A stretch of DNA of 64,000 nucleotides from Acidovorax sp. (GCA_031277855.1 JAITLO010000008.1:300014-364013); one strand, 5' to 3'. Positions 37,665 through 49,068 are shown, counted from the first letter of the stretch. The notes: generated by a model from the sequence alone, not told the origin. A program made the numbers and translations.

Positions 37665-37973
37665 CAGCACCGGGCCGGCCTCTCGCAGAGGACTGGGCCC
37701 TGTGTGGCGGCTTGCACCCGGAGCCGCTGAATCTCTCTTTTTCTTGCACCGTCGCCATGCCAAAGGCCTGGCGTGCGGGCTCGTCTCTTGCCATGGCCTG
37801 GCAAGCGTGGCGATGGGGTTCTGCTGCTCCGGCCTTCATAGCTTGAGATGCTTATCTGTTGTGCGTCTCAACGCTTTCTAGCGATGAAAAGATTGCGCCA
37901 GGCGCAATACATGCTCTGTTTTTGGAGGAGGGCACTGCGGTGCCTGCTCTACGGAGTCTGGAGGGAGAAGTCC
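37665..37973. other. Gene-free stretch before the TonB receptor gene
   Basis: 309 bp with no convincing gene, though a frame in phase with the receptor is open from 37848. It contains the palindrome at 37892-37908 and, at 37959-37967, a GGAGGGAG ribosome site for the receptor. It probably carries a separate promoter for the receptor gene. Confidence 0.5.
37892..37908. promoter_or_regulatory. Perfect 17-bp palindrome upstream of the TonB receptor gene
   Basis: ATTGCGCC-A-GGCGCAAT, perfect 8-bp arms around one base, 66 bp before the receptor ATG. It shares the TTGCG/CGCAA core with the operator at 36221 but is otherwise different. Possible operator; no direct evidence. Confidence 0.4.
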
Positions 37974-40163
37974 ATGCGGACAATGAACAAAGGTTTTCTG
38001 GCAGCGCCAGCTGTGGCACGTTTGGCCACGCAGGCTGCTGCCCCGTCTGGGGTGTGCCAGCGCCACCCCCGTGCCATCACCGTGGCCTGCCTGATGCTGT
38101 TGGGCGCTTGGGGGGCTACGCCAGCCCTGGCCCAGAGTGCTAGCAACAAAGCGGTTGCTGAAACCGCTACCGATACGGCGGCGGCAGCCGAAAAATCGTC
38201 GGCTGTACCAGATGTTGAATCTACATTACATGAAATAGATGTGCGTGGTAGCGCCTGGTCGCTGGAGCAAACCAGCATCGCGTCACCCAGCAGTGTGCTG
38301 GCCGACGAGGCTCTGGAAGCACGCCGCAGCGCCACGCTGGGCGAAACCCTGGAGCAGGAGCTGGGCGTGCAGGCCAGCCACTTTGGTGCGGGCGCCAGCC
38401 GCCCGGTGATACGCGGCATGGACGGCCCCCGCGTGCAGGTGCTCAGCAGCGGCAGTGCGGTGCAGGACGCTTCCAGCGTCAGCCCGGACCACGCCGTCAT
38501 GGCCGACCCCATGCTGGCCGAGCAGATCGAGGTGTTGCGTGGCCCATCGGCCTTGCTCTACGGCGGCGCCGTGGGCGGGGTGGTGAATGTGCTGGACAAC
38601 AAAATCCCCACCGCCGTACCGGAAAACGGGCTGCAGGGCAGCGCCCAGGCGCGCTACAGCTCGGCAGACAAGGGCACGGTGGGCGCGTTTGGCCTCACCG
38701 GCGGCAAAGGCCCGCTGGTGGTGCATGTGGAAGGCATGGGTCGCAATGCCCAGGACTACCGCGTAGGCAGCGGCTGGGACCAAGGCGCGCGCGTGCCGGG
38801 AAGCTTTAGCAGCGGTGAAACCGGCAGCCTGGGCCTGAGCTGGGTGGGCAGCGAAGGCTATCTGGGCCTGGCCTATACCCGCCAGAACGCCCGCTACGGC
38901 CTGCCAGGCCATGTGCACTCGGACTGCCACCCCCATGGCGACCATTTGCACTGCGGTGGCCATGGCCACAACCATGGCGGCCACAGCCATGGTGATGACG
39001 ACGAAGCTCCACCCACCGTGGATATGCGCAGCAACCGCTGGGATTTGCGCGGTGCCTGGCGCAACCCCGTGGCCGGCATTGCCGCCGTGCGCCTGAATGC
39101 CAGCACCACGCGCTATTCCCACGACGAGGTGGATGACGGTGTGGTGGCCACCACCTTCCGCAACCGCGCCCATGATCTGCGTCTGGAAGTCGAGCACCAG
39201 CCGGTGGGAGGCTTGAGCGGTGTGTTCGGTCTGCAAAACGGCCAGAGCCGTTTCAGCGCCGATGGCGAAGAAGCCACCGTGCAGCCTACCGACACCCACA
39301 GCTGGGGCCTGTTCTGGCTGGAGCGCTACCAGCTGGGGGATTGGACGCTGCAAGGTTCTGTGCGCCATGACCGGCAGCGCGTGCGCGCCCTGCAATCCGA
39401 TGTGGAGCGTTCCCTGAGTGGCAGTTCAGCCTCGCTGGGAGCGGTCTGGCGCTTTCAGCCAGGCTGGCAGGCCAGCCTGAGCTACACCCATGCCAGCCGT
39501 TTGCCCACGGCGCTGGAGTTGTTTGCCGACGGCCCTCACCTGGCCACCAATGCCTGGGAGCGCGGTGACAGCAGTCTGGGCCGTGAAACCTCTCACGCCT
39601 GGGACCTGGGCCTGCGCAAGACCGCAGGCGACACCACCTGGGGCCTGAGCCTGTACCACCACCAGATCAATGGCTATATCTATGGCCGCACGCTGGATGT
39701 GCACGACGGCTTTCAGCTGCTGCAATACAGCCAGGCCGATGCCCGCTTTACCGGGCTGGAGGCCGAGATGCGCCACCGCTTCAACAGCACCTGGGCTTTG
39801 CGCCTGTGGGGCGATATGGTGCGTGCCGAGCGCAACGACGGCACCCGCCTGCCGCGCATTGCACCGGCACGGGTAGGCGCCCAGCTGCAGGCCCGCTGGC
39901 AGGGGTGGAAAGGCAATGTGGAATGGGTGCAAGCCGCACGCCAGTCTCGCGTGGCGCCGCTGGAAACAGCCACCCCCGGCTATGGCGTGCTCAATGCCGG
40001 CCTCAGCTACCAGCTGCGTACACCCCAGGGTCAGCCGCTGGAGCTGTTTATCCAGGGTCGTAATCTGAACAACCGCCTAGCCTATGCCCACACCAGCTTC
40101 ATCAAGAACGCTGCACCGCTGATGGGGCGCAACATCACGCTGGGCGTGAAGATGGATTTCTAA
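37974..40163 (+). CDS. TonB-dependent outer-membrane receptor with His-rich loop (ZnuD-like zinc receptor)
   Basis: Outer-membrane active transporter, 729 residues from the ATG at 37974, which has a GGAGGGAG ribosome site. A long signal peptide ends near TPALAQ. The plug domain carries GETLEQELGVQASHFGAGAS, RPVIRGMDGPRVQVLSSG and EVLRGPSALLYGGAVGG. The barrel ends with the aromatic C-terminal signature TLGVKMDF. At residues 313-343 is a loop dense in His (HVHSDCHPHGDHLHC, then HGHNHGGHSHGDD), with about a dozen His and two Cys. In Neisseria ZnuD a comparable His-rich loop captures zinc. Context with a Zur-like regulator supports zinc import; nickel or copper cannot be excluded. Confidence 0.9.
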   Translation: MRTMNKGFLAAPAVARLATQAAAPSGVCQRHPRAITVACLMLLGAWGATPALAQSASNKAVAETATDTAAAAEKSSAVPDVESTLHEIDVRGSAWSLEQTSIASPSSVLADEALEARRSATLGETLEQELGVQASHFGAGASRPVIRGMDGPRVQVLSSGSAVQDASSVSPDHAVMADPMLAEQIEVLRGPSALLYGGAVGGVVNVLDNKIPTAVPENGLQGSAQARYSSADKGTVGAFGLTGGKGPLVVHVEGMGRNAQDYRVGSGWDQGARVPGSFSSGETGSLGLSWVGSEGYLGLAYTRQNARYGLPGHVHSDCHPHGDHLHCGGHGHNHGGHSHGDDDEAPPTVDMRSNRWDLRGAWRNPVAGIAAVRLNASTTRYSHDEVDDGVVATTFRNRAHDLRLEVEHQPVGGLSGVFGLQNGQSRFSADGEEATVQPTDTHSWGLFWLERYQLGDWTLQGSVRHDRQRVRALQSDVERSLSGSSASLGAVWRFQPGWQASLSYTHASRLPTALELFADGPHLATNAWERGDSSLGRETSHAWDLGLRKTAGDTTWGLSLYHHQINGYIYGRTLDVHDGFQLLQYSQADARFTGLEAEMRHRFNSTWALRLWGDMVRAERNDGTRLPRIAPARVGAQLQARWQGWKGNVEWVQAARQSRVAPLETATPGYGVLNAGLSYQLRTPQGQPLELFIQGRNLNNRLAYAHTSFIKNAAPLMGRNITLGVKMDF

Positions 40164-40183
40164 GCAAGCGGATCGCCTCCAGC

Positions 40184-40218
40184 AAAAAGCCTGTGCAGCA
40201 CGCTGCACAGGCTTTTTT
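40184..40218. terminator. Bidirectional terminator between the TonB receptor and Bug genes
   Basis: Nearly uninterrupted inverted repeat AAAAAGCCTGTGCAGC / GCTGCACAGGCTTTTTT with A- and T-runs on both sides. It lies between the convergent stops at 40163 and 40244, so it can serve both transcripts. Confidence 0.9.
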
Positions 40219-40243
40219 GCGGGTGATGGGGGCATCCAGCCAA

Positions 40244-41239
40244 TCAGTCTATTTTCACCTTGGCAGCCTGGGCCACATCGGCCCAGCGCTTCATCTCGGC
40301 CTGGAAGAAGGATTTGAAGGCTGCCGTGGAGTTGTCTCCGGCAGGCATCAGAAAACCATTGGCTTCGTATTTGCTTTGGATTTCGGGGTTGTGCTTCAGC
40401 GCCTCGTTGATGGCCTTGTTCAGCTTGCCCACCACCTCTGGCGGCGTGCCTGCCGGCGCAAACACGGCAAACCAGGCGGCCACATCAAAATCGGGCACGC
40501 CCGCTTCCTGCATGGTGGGAATGTCCGAAGCAAAGGGGACGCGCTGTGCCATGCTCACGGCCAGGCCCTTGAGCTTGCCGGAGCGAATCTGTGGCAACAG
40601 CGGTGGCAGATTGTCCAGCATGGCGCTGACCTGACCACCCAGCAAATCCGACACTGCAGGGCCGCTCCCCTTGTAGGGCACATGCAGCAAATGGATGCCG
40701 GTGCGCAGCTTCAGCAGCTCGCAGCCCAGGTGGGCCGAGGAGCCATTGCCCGGGGAGGCACAGCTGAGCAGATCCGGGTTCTTTTTGGCATAGGCCACGA
40801 ATTCGGCCACATTGTTCACCGGCAGCTTGGCGTTCACGGCCAGGATGTTGGGCACCAGGTTCAACTGGGCCACGGGCACCAGATCACGCCCGGCGTGAAA
40901 GCTCAGCTTGTAGATGGCCTGGTTGATGGCGGTGGAAATCGAACCCACAAACAAGGTGTAGCCATCGGCAGGGGAGCGCACCACCGATTCGGCGCCGATA
41001 TTGCTGTTGGCGCCTGGCTTGTTCTCCACGATAAAACTCTGTCCCAGCGTGCGGCTGAGCGCATCGGCCATGATGCGGGCGCTCAGGTCGGTGGCGCCAC
41101 CGGCGGCATAGCCCACCACCAGCTTCACGGGCTTGTTGGGGTAGCCGGCCTGGGCGGCAGCATTGCCAGCCCCTATGCCCATGGCACACGCCACGGCTGC
41201 AATGGCCACGGACCGGATGGGGGTGAAGGGTTTTGTCAT
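40244..41239 (-). CDS. Bug-family (TctC) periplasmic solute-binding protein
   Basis: Tripartite tricarboxylate transporter substrate-binding protein, 331 residues from the ATG at 41239 with GGAGAC upstream. Signal peptide AIAAVACAMGIGAGNAAAQ. The typical start of the mature part is YPNKPVKLVVGYAAGGATD, and FIVENKPGANSNIGAE and LHVPYKGSGPAVSDLLGGQ follow. Proteins of this family bind carboxylates and are greatly expanded in Comamonadaceae and Bordetella, mostly as orphans without TctAB; no membrane subunits are adjacent here. Its place after an FMN hydroxyacid dehydrogenase suggests a hydroxycarboxylic acid as ligand, which is inference. Confidence 0.92.
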   Translation of the reverse strand: MTKPFTPIRSVAIAAVACAMGIGAGNAAAQAGYPNKPVKLVVGYAAGGATDLSARIMADALSRTLGQSFIVENKPGANSNIGAESVVRSPADGYTLFVGSISTAINQAIYKLSFHAGRDLVPVAQLNLVPNILAVNAKLPVNNVAEFVAYAKKNPDLLSCASPGNGSSAHLGCELLKLRTGIHLLHVPYKGSGPAVSDLLGGQVSAMLDNLPPLLPQIRSGKLKGLAVSMAQRVPFASDIPTMQEAGVPDFDVAAWFAVFAPAGTPPEVVGKLNKAINEALKHNPEIQSKYEANGFLMPAGDNSTAAFKSFFQAEMKRWADVAQAAKVKID

Positions 41240-41376
41240 TTTTTGTCTCCTGGTTGCAAAAAGAAAAGGCCAAACAATCCATGGCCCATGGCTGCACCGC
41301 AGCAATGCGCACAGCTTTGGCCCGGCGCTAGGGTTGGGGCGTGAACGAGAAAGTGCAGGCGATGGCTGCGCAGCCT

Positions 41377-42552
41377 TTAGGGTCTGGATGTTTCGCCAAC
41401 AGGGCGTAGCAAATCAGCAGTGATCTCGTCCATATGGGCGCAGCCCAGCAAGGCCATGTCCGTCATCAGCTCGGAGCGGAAGATGGAGACCGCATGGCGA
41501 ATGCCGTCCCTGCCGGCAACGGCAGCGCCAAACAGCTGGGGGCGGCCTGTGAACACCATGCGCGCTCCCAGGGCCAGGGCCTTGAGCACATCGGTTCCAC
41601 GGCGAAATCCCCCATCGATCAGCACGGGAAAGTCCTGGGGCACGGCGGCCTTGACCTCGGGCAGAGCCTGCAGCGGCGAGATGCAGCCGTCGAGCTGGCG
41701 CCCGCCATGCGTGGAGACGATGAGCGCATCGGCGCCGCTCTCTACGGCCAGGCGTGCGTCGTCCGGGTGCATCACACCTTTGAGCACCAGCTTGCCCGGC
41801 CACAGTGCGCGGATGGCCCGTATATGTTCCCAGCTCAGGCGGTCGCGCTCGCCGCGAAAGCCGTTGGATGGGTTTTGTGTGATGGCAGGGCCTTCGCTGT
41901 GCGCCAGATTCGCAAAGCGCGGAATGCCTTGTTGGAGCAGGGTGCGCAAAAACACATTCAGGCTCCAGCGCGGATGCAGCATGCCATCGAGCAGCAGCTT
42001 GCCGCTGAATTGGAAGGGAACCGTGAAGCGCAGGCGTTGCAGGTTTTCGCGGTTGGCTGCCACGCAGGTGTCTATGGTGATGACCAATACTTCAATTTGG
42101 GCCTTGCGCAAGCGGTCCAGCAGGGGGCGCACGCGCTCCATATCGCCGGGGAGGTAGGCCTGGTACCAGCAGCGCTGCTGGCTTTCTGCCTGCAGGCGCT
42201 CCAGGGGCACGGTGGAGGCTCCGCTGATGATGAAGGGAATCTGCGCTTCACGTGCCACGCTGGCCAGTGCGGCATCGCAGTCGTGCATCACGATGGCTGA
42301 AAAGCCCGTGGGCGCAAACCCCATGGGGAGACTGTATTCCTGTCCCCACAGCGAGACCTTGGTGCTGCGCTGCTCCACATTGCGCAGACCCCGGTGCACA
42401 AAACCCCAGCGGCCAAAGTGATGGCGGCTTTCCTGCAGCGATTGTCCATCTTCCGTACCGCCGCACACATAGCCGCGCACACAGGCAGGCATGCGGCGCA
42501 GGGCTTCGCGCTCCAGGTCGGCGATCGATAAAAAATTCTTGAGTGCGCTCAC
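41377..42552 (-). CDS. FMN-dependent alpha-hydroxy-acid dehydrogenase (L-lactate/mandelate dehydrogenase family)
   Basis: Flavin enzyme oxidising an L-2-hydroxy acid to the keto acid, probably passing electrons to the respiratory chain. It has 391 residues. Motifs are the N-terminal FGRWGFVHRGLRNVEQRST, PMGFAPTGFSAIVMHDCD, the catalytic His282 in VSTHGGRQLDGC (usually SNHGGRQLD) and the FMN phosphate site VLIDGGFRRGTDVLKALALG. Asn to Thr before the His is a small deviation. It cannot be assigned to lactate, glycolate or mandelate. It lies between a LysR regulator gene and a Bug gene, all on the minus strand. Confidence 0.88.
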   Translation of the reverse strand: MSALKNFLSIADLEREALRRMPACVRGYVCGGTEDGQSLQESRHHFGRWGFVHRGLRNVEQRSTKVSLWGQEYSLPMGFAPTGFSAIVMHDCDAALASVAREAQIPFIISGASTVPLERLQAESQQRCWYQAYLPGDMERVRPLLDRLRKAQIEVLVITIDTCVAANRENLQRLRFTVPFQFSGKLLLDGMLHPRWSLNVFLRTLLQQGIPRFANLAHSEGPAITQNPSNGFRGERDRLSWEHIRAIRALWPGKLVLKGVMHPDDARLAVESGADALIVSTHGGRQLDGCISPLQALPEVKAAVPQDFPVLIDGGFRRGTDVLKALALGARMVFTGRPQLFGAAVAGRDGIRHAVSIFRSELMTDMALLGCAHMDEITADLLRPVGETSRP

Positions 42553-42691
42553 GCTAGGTCTTCCTCACAACCTGTCTGGCTGTTGTGGGCCGCATTCTTT
42601 CCGGCCAGGGCCTAGCGCTGCAAAGGAATTAATTTGATCGTGGGATTACTTTTCCTCATGCCCTCGGGCCTTCAGCCCATGTGCTGTGAAT

Positions 42692-43585
42692 TCAGGCTGC
42701 AGCCTGCGTCAGCACCCATTGCACAAAGGTCTTCACCTTGGGGACTTCGGCGCAGTCACTGGCGCAGGCCACAAAATATGCCCCCTCGCTGGGCTGCACA
42801 TGGGGCCATGGCTGCACCAGCAGCCCTTGTTGCAAGGCGGTCTGGGCAAACATGGCAGGCATGGCAGCAATGCCCAGCCCTTCCAGGGCTGCGGTCAGGC
42901 ACATGGTGAAGGTGTCAAAACGCGGGCCCTGGTAGCAGTCCATGGGCTCCCAGCCCTGGTGGGCAAACCAGTCGCGCCAGATCTCCGGCCGCGAGCTGCA
43001 CTGGATCAGCGTGTGTTCCTGCATCAGCTCCAGCTGCTCCAGGGCTTGCGCCAGATACTGGGGGCTGCACACGGCAATCACGGGGGCATCGAACAGGCGG
43101 TGGCAATCGGCACCAGGCAATGATCCATTGCCATAGAACAGCGAAATATCGATGCGGGCCTGCACCAGATCGAAAGGGCGGGTGTCCGAGCGGGTGACGA
43201 CCTGGATATCGGGGTTCGCACGCATGAAGTGGCCAAGGCGCGGAATCAGCCAGCAGGCACCGAAGGTGGGCTGAACCGCCACACTCAATGTTTCTTCGGC
43301 CTTGCCATAGCCCATCACATAGCGTGCTGAGATATCGACCTGGTTCAAGATCTGGCGCACATCGGCCAGATACATCTTGCCGGCAGGCGTCAGCAAAAGC
43401 CCTTGCGGTGATCGGTGGAACAACTGCTGGTGCAGCAAGGCCTCCAATTGGGCAATTTGTTTGCTTACCGCCCCTTGGGTCAGACACAGGTCGTGGGCTG
43501 CCAGGGTAAAACTCATGCGCCGCGCCACAGCCTCAAAACACTGCAGCGCGGTCATGGACGGCAAAATGTTTTTGCCAACGCGCAT
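42692..43585 (-). CDS. LysR-family transcriptional regulator
   Basis: 297-residue LTTR from the ATG at 43585 (MRVGKNILPSMTALQCF), which has AAGGGAGA upstream; the open frame to 43705 is not used. The winged-helix domain is SMTALQCFEAVARRMSFTLA through LTQGAVSKQIAQLEALL. The effector domain follows; the segment ADPHLQ-like FMRANPDIQVVTRSD resembles the GcvA subgroup. It is encoded in the same direction and directly upstream of the hydroxyacid dehydrogenase gene, its likely target. Effector unknown. Confidence 0.92.
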   Translation of the reverse strand: MRVGKNILPSMTALQCFEAVARRMSFTLAAHDLCLTQGAVSKQIAQLEALLHQQLFHRSPQGLLLTPAGKMYLADVRQILNQVDISARYVMGYGKAEETLSVAVQPTFGACWLIPRLGHFMRANPDIQVVTRSDTRPFDLVQARIDISLFYGNGSLPGADCHRLFDAPVIAVCSPQYLAQALEQLELMQEHTLIQCSSRPEIWRDWFAHQGWEPMDCYQGPRFDTFTMCLTAALEGLGIAAMPAMFAQTALQQGLLVQPWPHVQPSEGAYFVACASDCAEVPKVKTFVQWVLTQAAA

Positions 43586-43835
43586 GCGCCATCTCCCTTG
43601 GTGTGTGCAGGCCGTGCGGGTGCCGGCCAGTCCGTTGTTTGGTATTGCAAGAAGCCGTCTGCGGCCTGGCGGCTCCAGCGATTGGGATGGGGCCGCGCCT
43701 GCCACAAGCCCATCTCCACAGACCTTCTATGCCTGCAGGATTGTAAAAGCGCCAGCGGGCCTGTCTTGGGGTGGCAGGGCTTGAAGCCAGGCAGTGGATT
43801 TGGCCGACAATCACAGGCTTTGGGGAAAAACGAAT

Positions 43836-44363
43836 ATGAATGCCAGTCCTGACGCCAACCACACGCCAGATTCCGACGCAGATGCGAGCCGCACGGATTG
43901 GGCCGCCTGGAGCCGCGAGGCCGTGGAAATGATGGTGGCCCGCAATGCCGAATGGCCGCGCCGGTTGGGCCTGCAGGGCTCGCCCAACTTCCGCTGGGAT
44001 CTGGACAGTGCCACCCTGGTGCTGGAGGGTACGTTGCACGAGGTGGTGGCCACGGTCTGCCTGGTGGGCACCACCAGCGACAGCGAGAACAGTTTTTTGT
44101 GGAGCTGGGCCAATGAGGCCATCCCCAAGCAGCATGGCGAGGCCCTGGAGGTGGTGCACGACTTTGGCCGCGAACACCAACTGGCTTTGTTGACCACGGC
44201 GCGCATTCCCGGTGGCCGGCCCGAGGCTACGGAATGCCTGTGCATTGCGGCCAGGCTGCAACGTGCCATGGGCACCTTCATCGATCAGCAGGGTGATGTC
44301 ACCCTGTACTTCACCATCTTGCATGCGCAGCTGGCTCCCATGGATGCACAGCTGCCCAACTAG
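43836..44363 (+). CDS. DUF6882-type protein, function unknown
   Basis: 175 residues, cytoplasmic, starting at the ATG at 43836 with GGGGAAAAA upstream. Recognisable family features are WDLDSATLVLEG, a repeated V-rich strand ending VGTTSDSENSFLWSWANEA, and a helix with HDFGREHQLALLT. I associate this pattern with DUF6882, an uncharacterised family seen in proteins of bacterial accessory regions. The N-terminal 30 residues are acidic and low complexity. The kinase gene that follows starts 17 bp after its stop, so they may be co-expressed. Confidence 0.65.
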   Translation: MNASPDANHTPDSDADASRTDWAAWSREAVEMMVARNAEWPRRLGLQGSPNFRWDLDSATLVLEGTLHEVVATVCLVGTTSDSENSFLWSWANEAIPKQHGEALEVVHDFGREHQLALLTTARIPGGRPEATECLCIAARLQRAMGTFIDQQGDVTLYFTILHAQLAPMDAQLPN

Positions 44364-44380
44364 TGGAGGGCTATAGATCC

Positions 44381-45193
44381 ATGGGTGCGCTTGGCTTGCC
44401 CGCTGCATTCTCTGCCTACCTGGCGCAATGGACGCTGCAGCCGGATGGCGAGCCCATCGTGACCTCTAACGGGCAACTGCTGCCGGTGCGATATCGGGGC
44501 ATGGCCGCCATGCTGAAAGTGGCCACCGAGGCAGAAGAAAAACGCGGTGCGGCCTTGATGGTCTGGTGGCAAGGGCAGGGCGCTGCCAGGGTGCTGGCCC
44601 ATGGAGGTGATGCCTTGCTGCTGGAACGCGCCCAGGGCCCCAGGGACTTGGCCGAATTGGCACGCCACGGCCGGGACGATGAAGCCTGCCGCATCATGTG
44701 CGAGGTTGTGACCCAACTGCACAGGCCGCGCGCAGAAAGAAGCCCAGCGCTGGTGGGGCTGCAGCCATGGTTCCAGTCCTTGCATGGCTGCGCGGCGGCG
44801 CAGGGCGGTGTTTTTGCCGCCGCAGCGGCAACAGCCAGCGCACTGCTAGCGGCACCCCAGGACGTGGTGGCCCTGCATGGCGACATACACCACGGCAACA
44901 TCCTCGACTTTGGTGTGCGTGGATGGTTGGCAATCGATCCCAAGGGTTTGCTGGGCGAGCGCGGTTTTGACTATGCCAATCTGTTTTGCAACCCCGACGC
45001 GCAAACCGCCACCGACCCGGCGCGGTTTGAGCGCAGGCTGGAAGTCGTCGCTGCGGCTGCAGGCCTGGAGCGCGGGCGGCTGCTGCAGTGGGTGCTGGCC
45101 TGGGCCGGTCTTTCTGCGGCCTGGCATCTGGAAGATGGCACAAACCCCGATGCGGCCCTGGCCGTGGCCCAACTGGCCTGGGCCAGGGTTTGA
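44381..45193 (+). CDS. APH(6)-like aminoglycoside/hydroxyurea phosphotransferase family kinase
   Basis: 270-residue small-molecule kinase of the APH(6)/Hur family, which includes streptomycin 6-kinases and related chromosomal enzymes. The Brenner-type catalytic motif VALHGDIHHGNILDFG and the following metal site AIDPKGLLGERGFDYANLF are intact. Near the N-terminus are MLKVATEAEEKRGAALMVWW and LLLERAQG. Start at the ATG at 44381, ten bases after GGAGGG; a GTG at 44363 is possible. The gene is in a plain chromosomal setting without mobile-element signs, so resistance should not be assumed. Confidence 0.85.
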   Translation: MGALGLPAAFSAYLAQWTLQPDGEPIVTSNGQLLPVRYRGMAAMLKVATEAEEKRGAALMVWWQGQGAARVLAHGGDALLLERAQGPRDLAELARHGRDDEACRIMCEVVTQLHRPRAERSPALVGLQPWFQSLHGCAAAQGGVFAAAAATASALLAAPQDVVALHGDIHHGNILDFGVRGWLAIDPKGLLGERGFDYANLFCNPDAQTATDPARFERRLEVVAAAAGLERGRLLQWVLAWAGLSAAWHLEDGTNPDAALAVAQLAWARV

Positions 45194-45352
45194 GCCTGCG
45201 AGCCTGCAGCTTATTTGCAACGCAGCATTGGCCTGCGCTGCGGGGTTGAATAGAATGCGCCGCTTACTTCCTTCTTGAAGCTGCTGCTCGAAGGTGCCTG
45301 GCTTTCCCGCCTTGGCGGGGAGGCTGCATTTGCGTACCTCAGTTTCAGCATC

Positions 45353-46756
45353 ATGTCGCACTCTTTGGGGAAGCTTTCCCGACTGCAAAAAGCCCTGTCT
45401 CGCCAGGGCATCCAGGTCTCTTACCGAGACCATATCTACCAAATCCACAACGCGCAGGCCGCAGCCACCATCTTGCTGCCCGCCAGCTTGCCGCTGGAGC
45501 ACAAGGCCGTCAGCCAGCTGCTGGACTTTGCCTCCGTGGCCGATCCCAGCGGCCATGGACGGGTCTGCAAGGCCTGCGCCACGCCGGACTTTCACCCGGG
45601 CAGCATTGCGCCGGTGGGCTCGGTGGTGGCCACCTCGCCGGACTTTGTGATTCCCGCCGCCATCGGCACGGACATCAACTGCGGCATACGGCTGATGAGC
45701 ACGGGGCTGAGCCAGGCGCAGGCCGAGCTGCACAAGACCACCATCATCGAGCGCCTGACCCAGGCCATTCTCAAAAACGGCCGCGATGTGCCGGTGCGCA
45801 CAGAGGGCTTCAAGGCCTTGTTTGATGAAGGCCCCTCGGCCTTTATCGATGCGCTGCCAGCGCTGGGCTTGTGGCAGGGCGTGGACCGGGACCGGCTGCA
45901 GGCCGAGCTGGCCCATTGCGTGGGCCTGCAGGACTTTGCCGGCCAAAGCCGTTACGCGCCCGAGGCCTTGCTGCAGGCACGGGAAATCGTGCGCCCGCCT
46001 TCTGCGGCCGACCTGGGTAGTGGCAACCACTTTCTGGAGTTTTGCGTGGTTGATGAAGTCTATGACCGCCATGCAGCCTATGCCGCAGGGCTGAAAAAAG
46101 GCGATGTCACGGTGATGATCCACACCGGCTCACGCGATGTGGGCTTTTACGTGGGCCGCAGATGGATGGACCTGGCCAGGCAGCAATGGCCGCAAGGCCG
46201 CAAGCACCCCGCACATGGCCTCTATGGCCTGAGCGGCGCACTGGCAGGCGAGTACCTGCAGGCCATGGGCGTGGCCGCGCGCTACGCCTGGTTCAATCGC
46301 ATGGCACTGGCCGAGCTGGTGCGCTTGCAGCTGGCCGATCTCGCGCCCCCCGATGCCTCGCGGCTGATTGTGGATGTGCCGCACAACGTGGTGATGACCG
46401 AGGGGGAGCTGAACGTCCACCGCAAAGGCTCCACACCTGCGCATGCGGGCCAGTGGGCCTTGATTCCGGGCTCCATGGGCGATTACTCGTTTCTGGTGCA
46501 AGGCCTGGGCAATGAGGACTGGTTGCATTCCTGCAGCCATGGCGCAGGCCGTCAGGTGCGCAGACAGGACACGCGCCGCATGAAGCAGCAACTGGTCGAG
46601 TCGGTCTGGCAGTGCATCACCTTGCGTGAGGAGCGCCTGATCGAGGAGGCGCCCAGTGCCTACAAGCCCGTGGGACCGGTGCTGCAGGCGCAGGAAGCGG
46701 TGGGATTGATTCGTGCCAGTGTCAGGCTCAAGCCCTGGCTGACCTTCAAGGCCTAA
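45353..46756 (+). CDS. rtcB: RNA ligase RtcB
   Basis: GTP-dependent RNA ligase that joins 2',3'-cyclic phosphate to 5'-OH ends. It has 467 residues from the ATG at 45353 (MSHSLGKLSRLQ). The guanylylated histidine is H356 in NVHRKGSTPAHAG. Mn ligands sit in GTDINCGIR (Cys110), SGNHFLEF and MIHTGSRDVG. It is longer than E. coli RtcB (408). No rtcA, rtcR or prfH gene is adjacent, so the usual repair-operon context is missing. It is convergent with katG, with a hairpin between the stops. Confidence 0.92.
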   Translation: MSHSLGKLSRLQKALSRQGIQVSYRDHIYQIHNAQAAATILLPASLPLEHKAVSQLLDFASVADPSGHGRVCKACATPDFHPGSIAPVGSVVATSPDFVIPAAIGTDINCGIRLMSTGLSQAQAELHKTTIIERLTQAILKNGRDVPVRTEGFKALFDEGPSAFIDALPALGLWQGVDRDRLQAELAHCVGLQDFAGQSRYAPEALLQAREIVRPPSAADLGSGNHFLEFCVVDEVYDRHAAYAAGLKKGDVTVMIHTGSRDVGFYVGRRWMDLARQQWPQGRKHPAHGLYGLSGALAGEYLQAMGVAARYAWFNRMALAELVRLQLADLAPPDASRLIVDVPHNVVMTEGELNVHRKGSTPAHAGQWALIPGSMGDYSFLVQGLGNEDWLHSCSHGAGRQVRRQDTRRMKQQLVESVWQCITLREERLIEEAPSAYKPVGPVLQAQEAVGLIRASVRLKPWLTFKA

Positions 46757-46790
46757 TGAAAACACCAAACGCCCCGAAGGGCGCTTGGTG
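46757..46790 (-). terminator. Terminator of katG
   Basis: Stem CACCAA-A-CGCCC (46763-46774) with GGGCG-C-TTGGTG (46779-46790), with one A-C mismatch and loop CGAA. On the minus strand it is followed by TTTTC and lies 13 bp after the katG stop, so it works for katG; there is no T-run on the plus strand. Confidence 0.75.
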
Positions 46791-46803
46791 CTGGATCACT
46801 GCA

Positions 46804-49068
<2,265 letters not shown>

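Noticed and set aside
44381..45193. Reading the APH(6)-like kinase as an acquired streptomycin-resistance gene
   Set aside because: There are no mobile elements or integron sites around it and it has the composition of the host genome; chromosomal kinases of this family often have other substrates.
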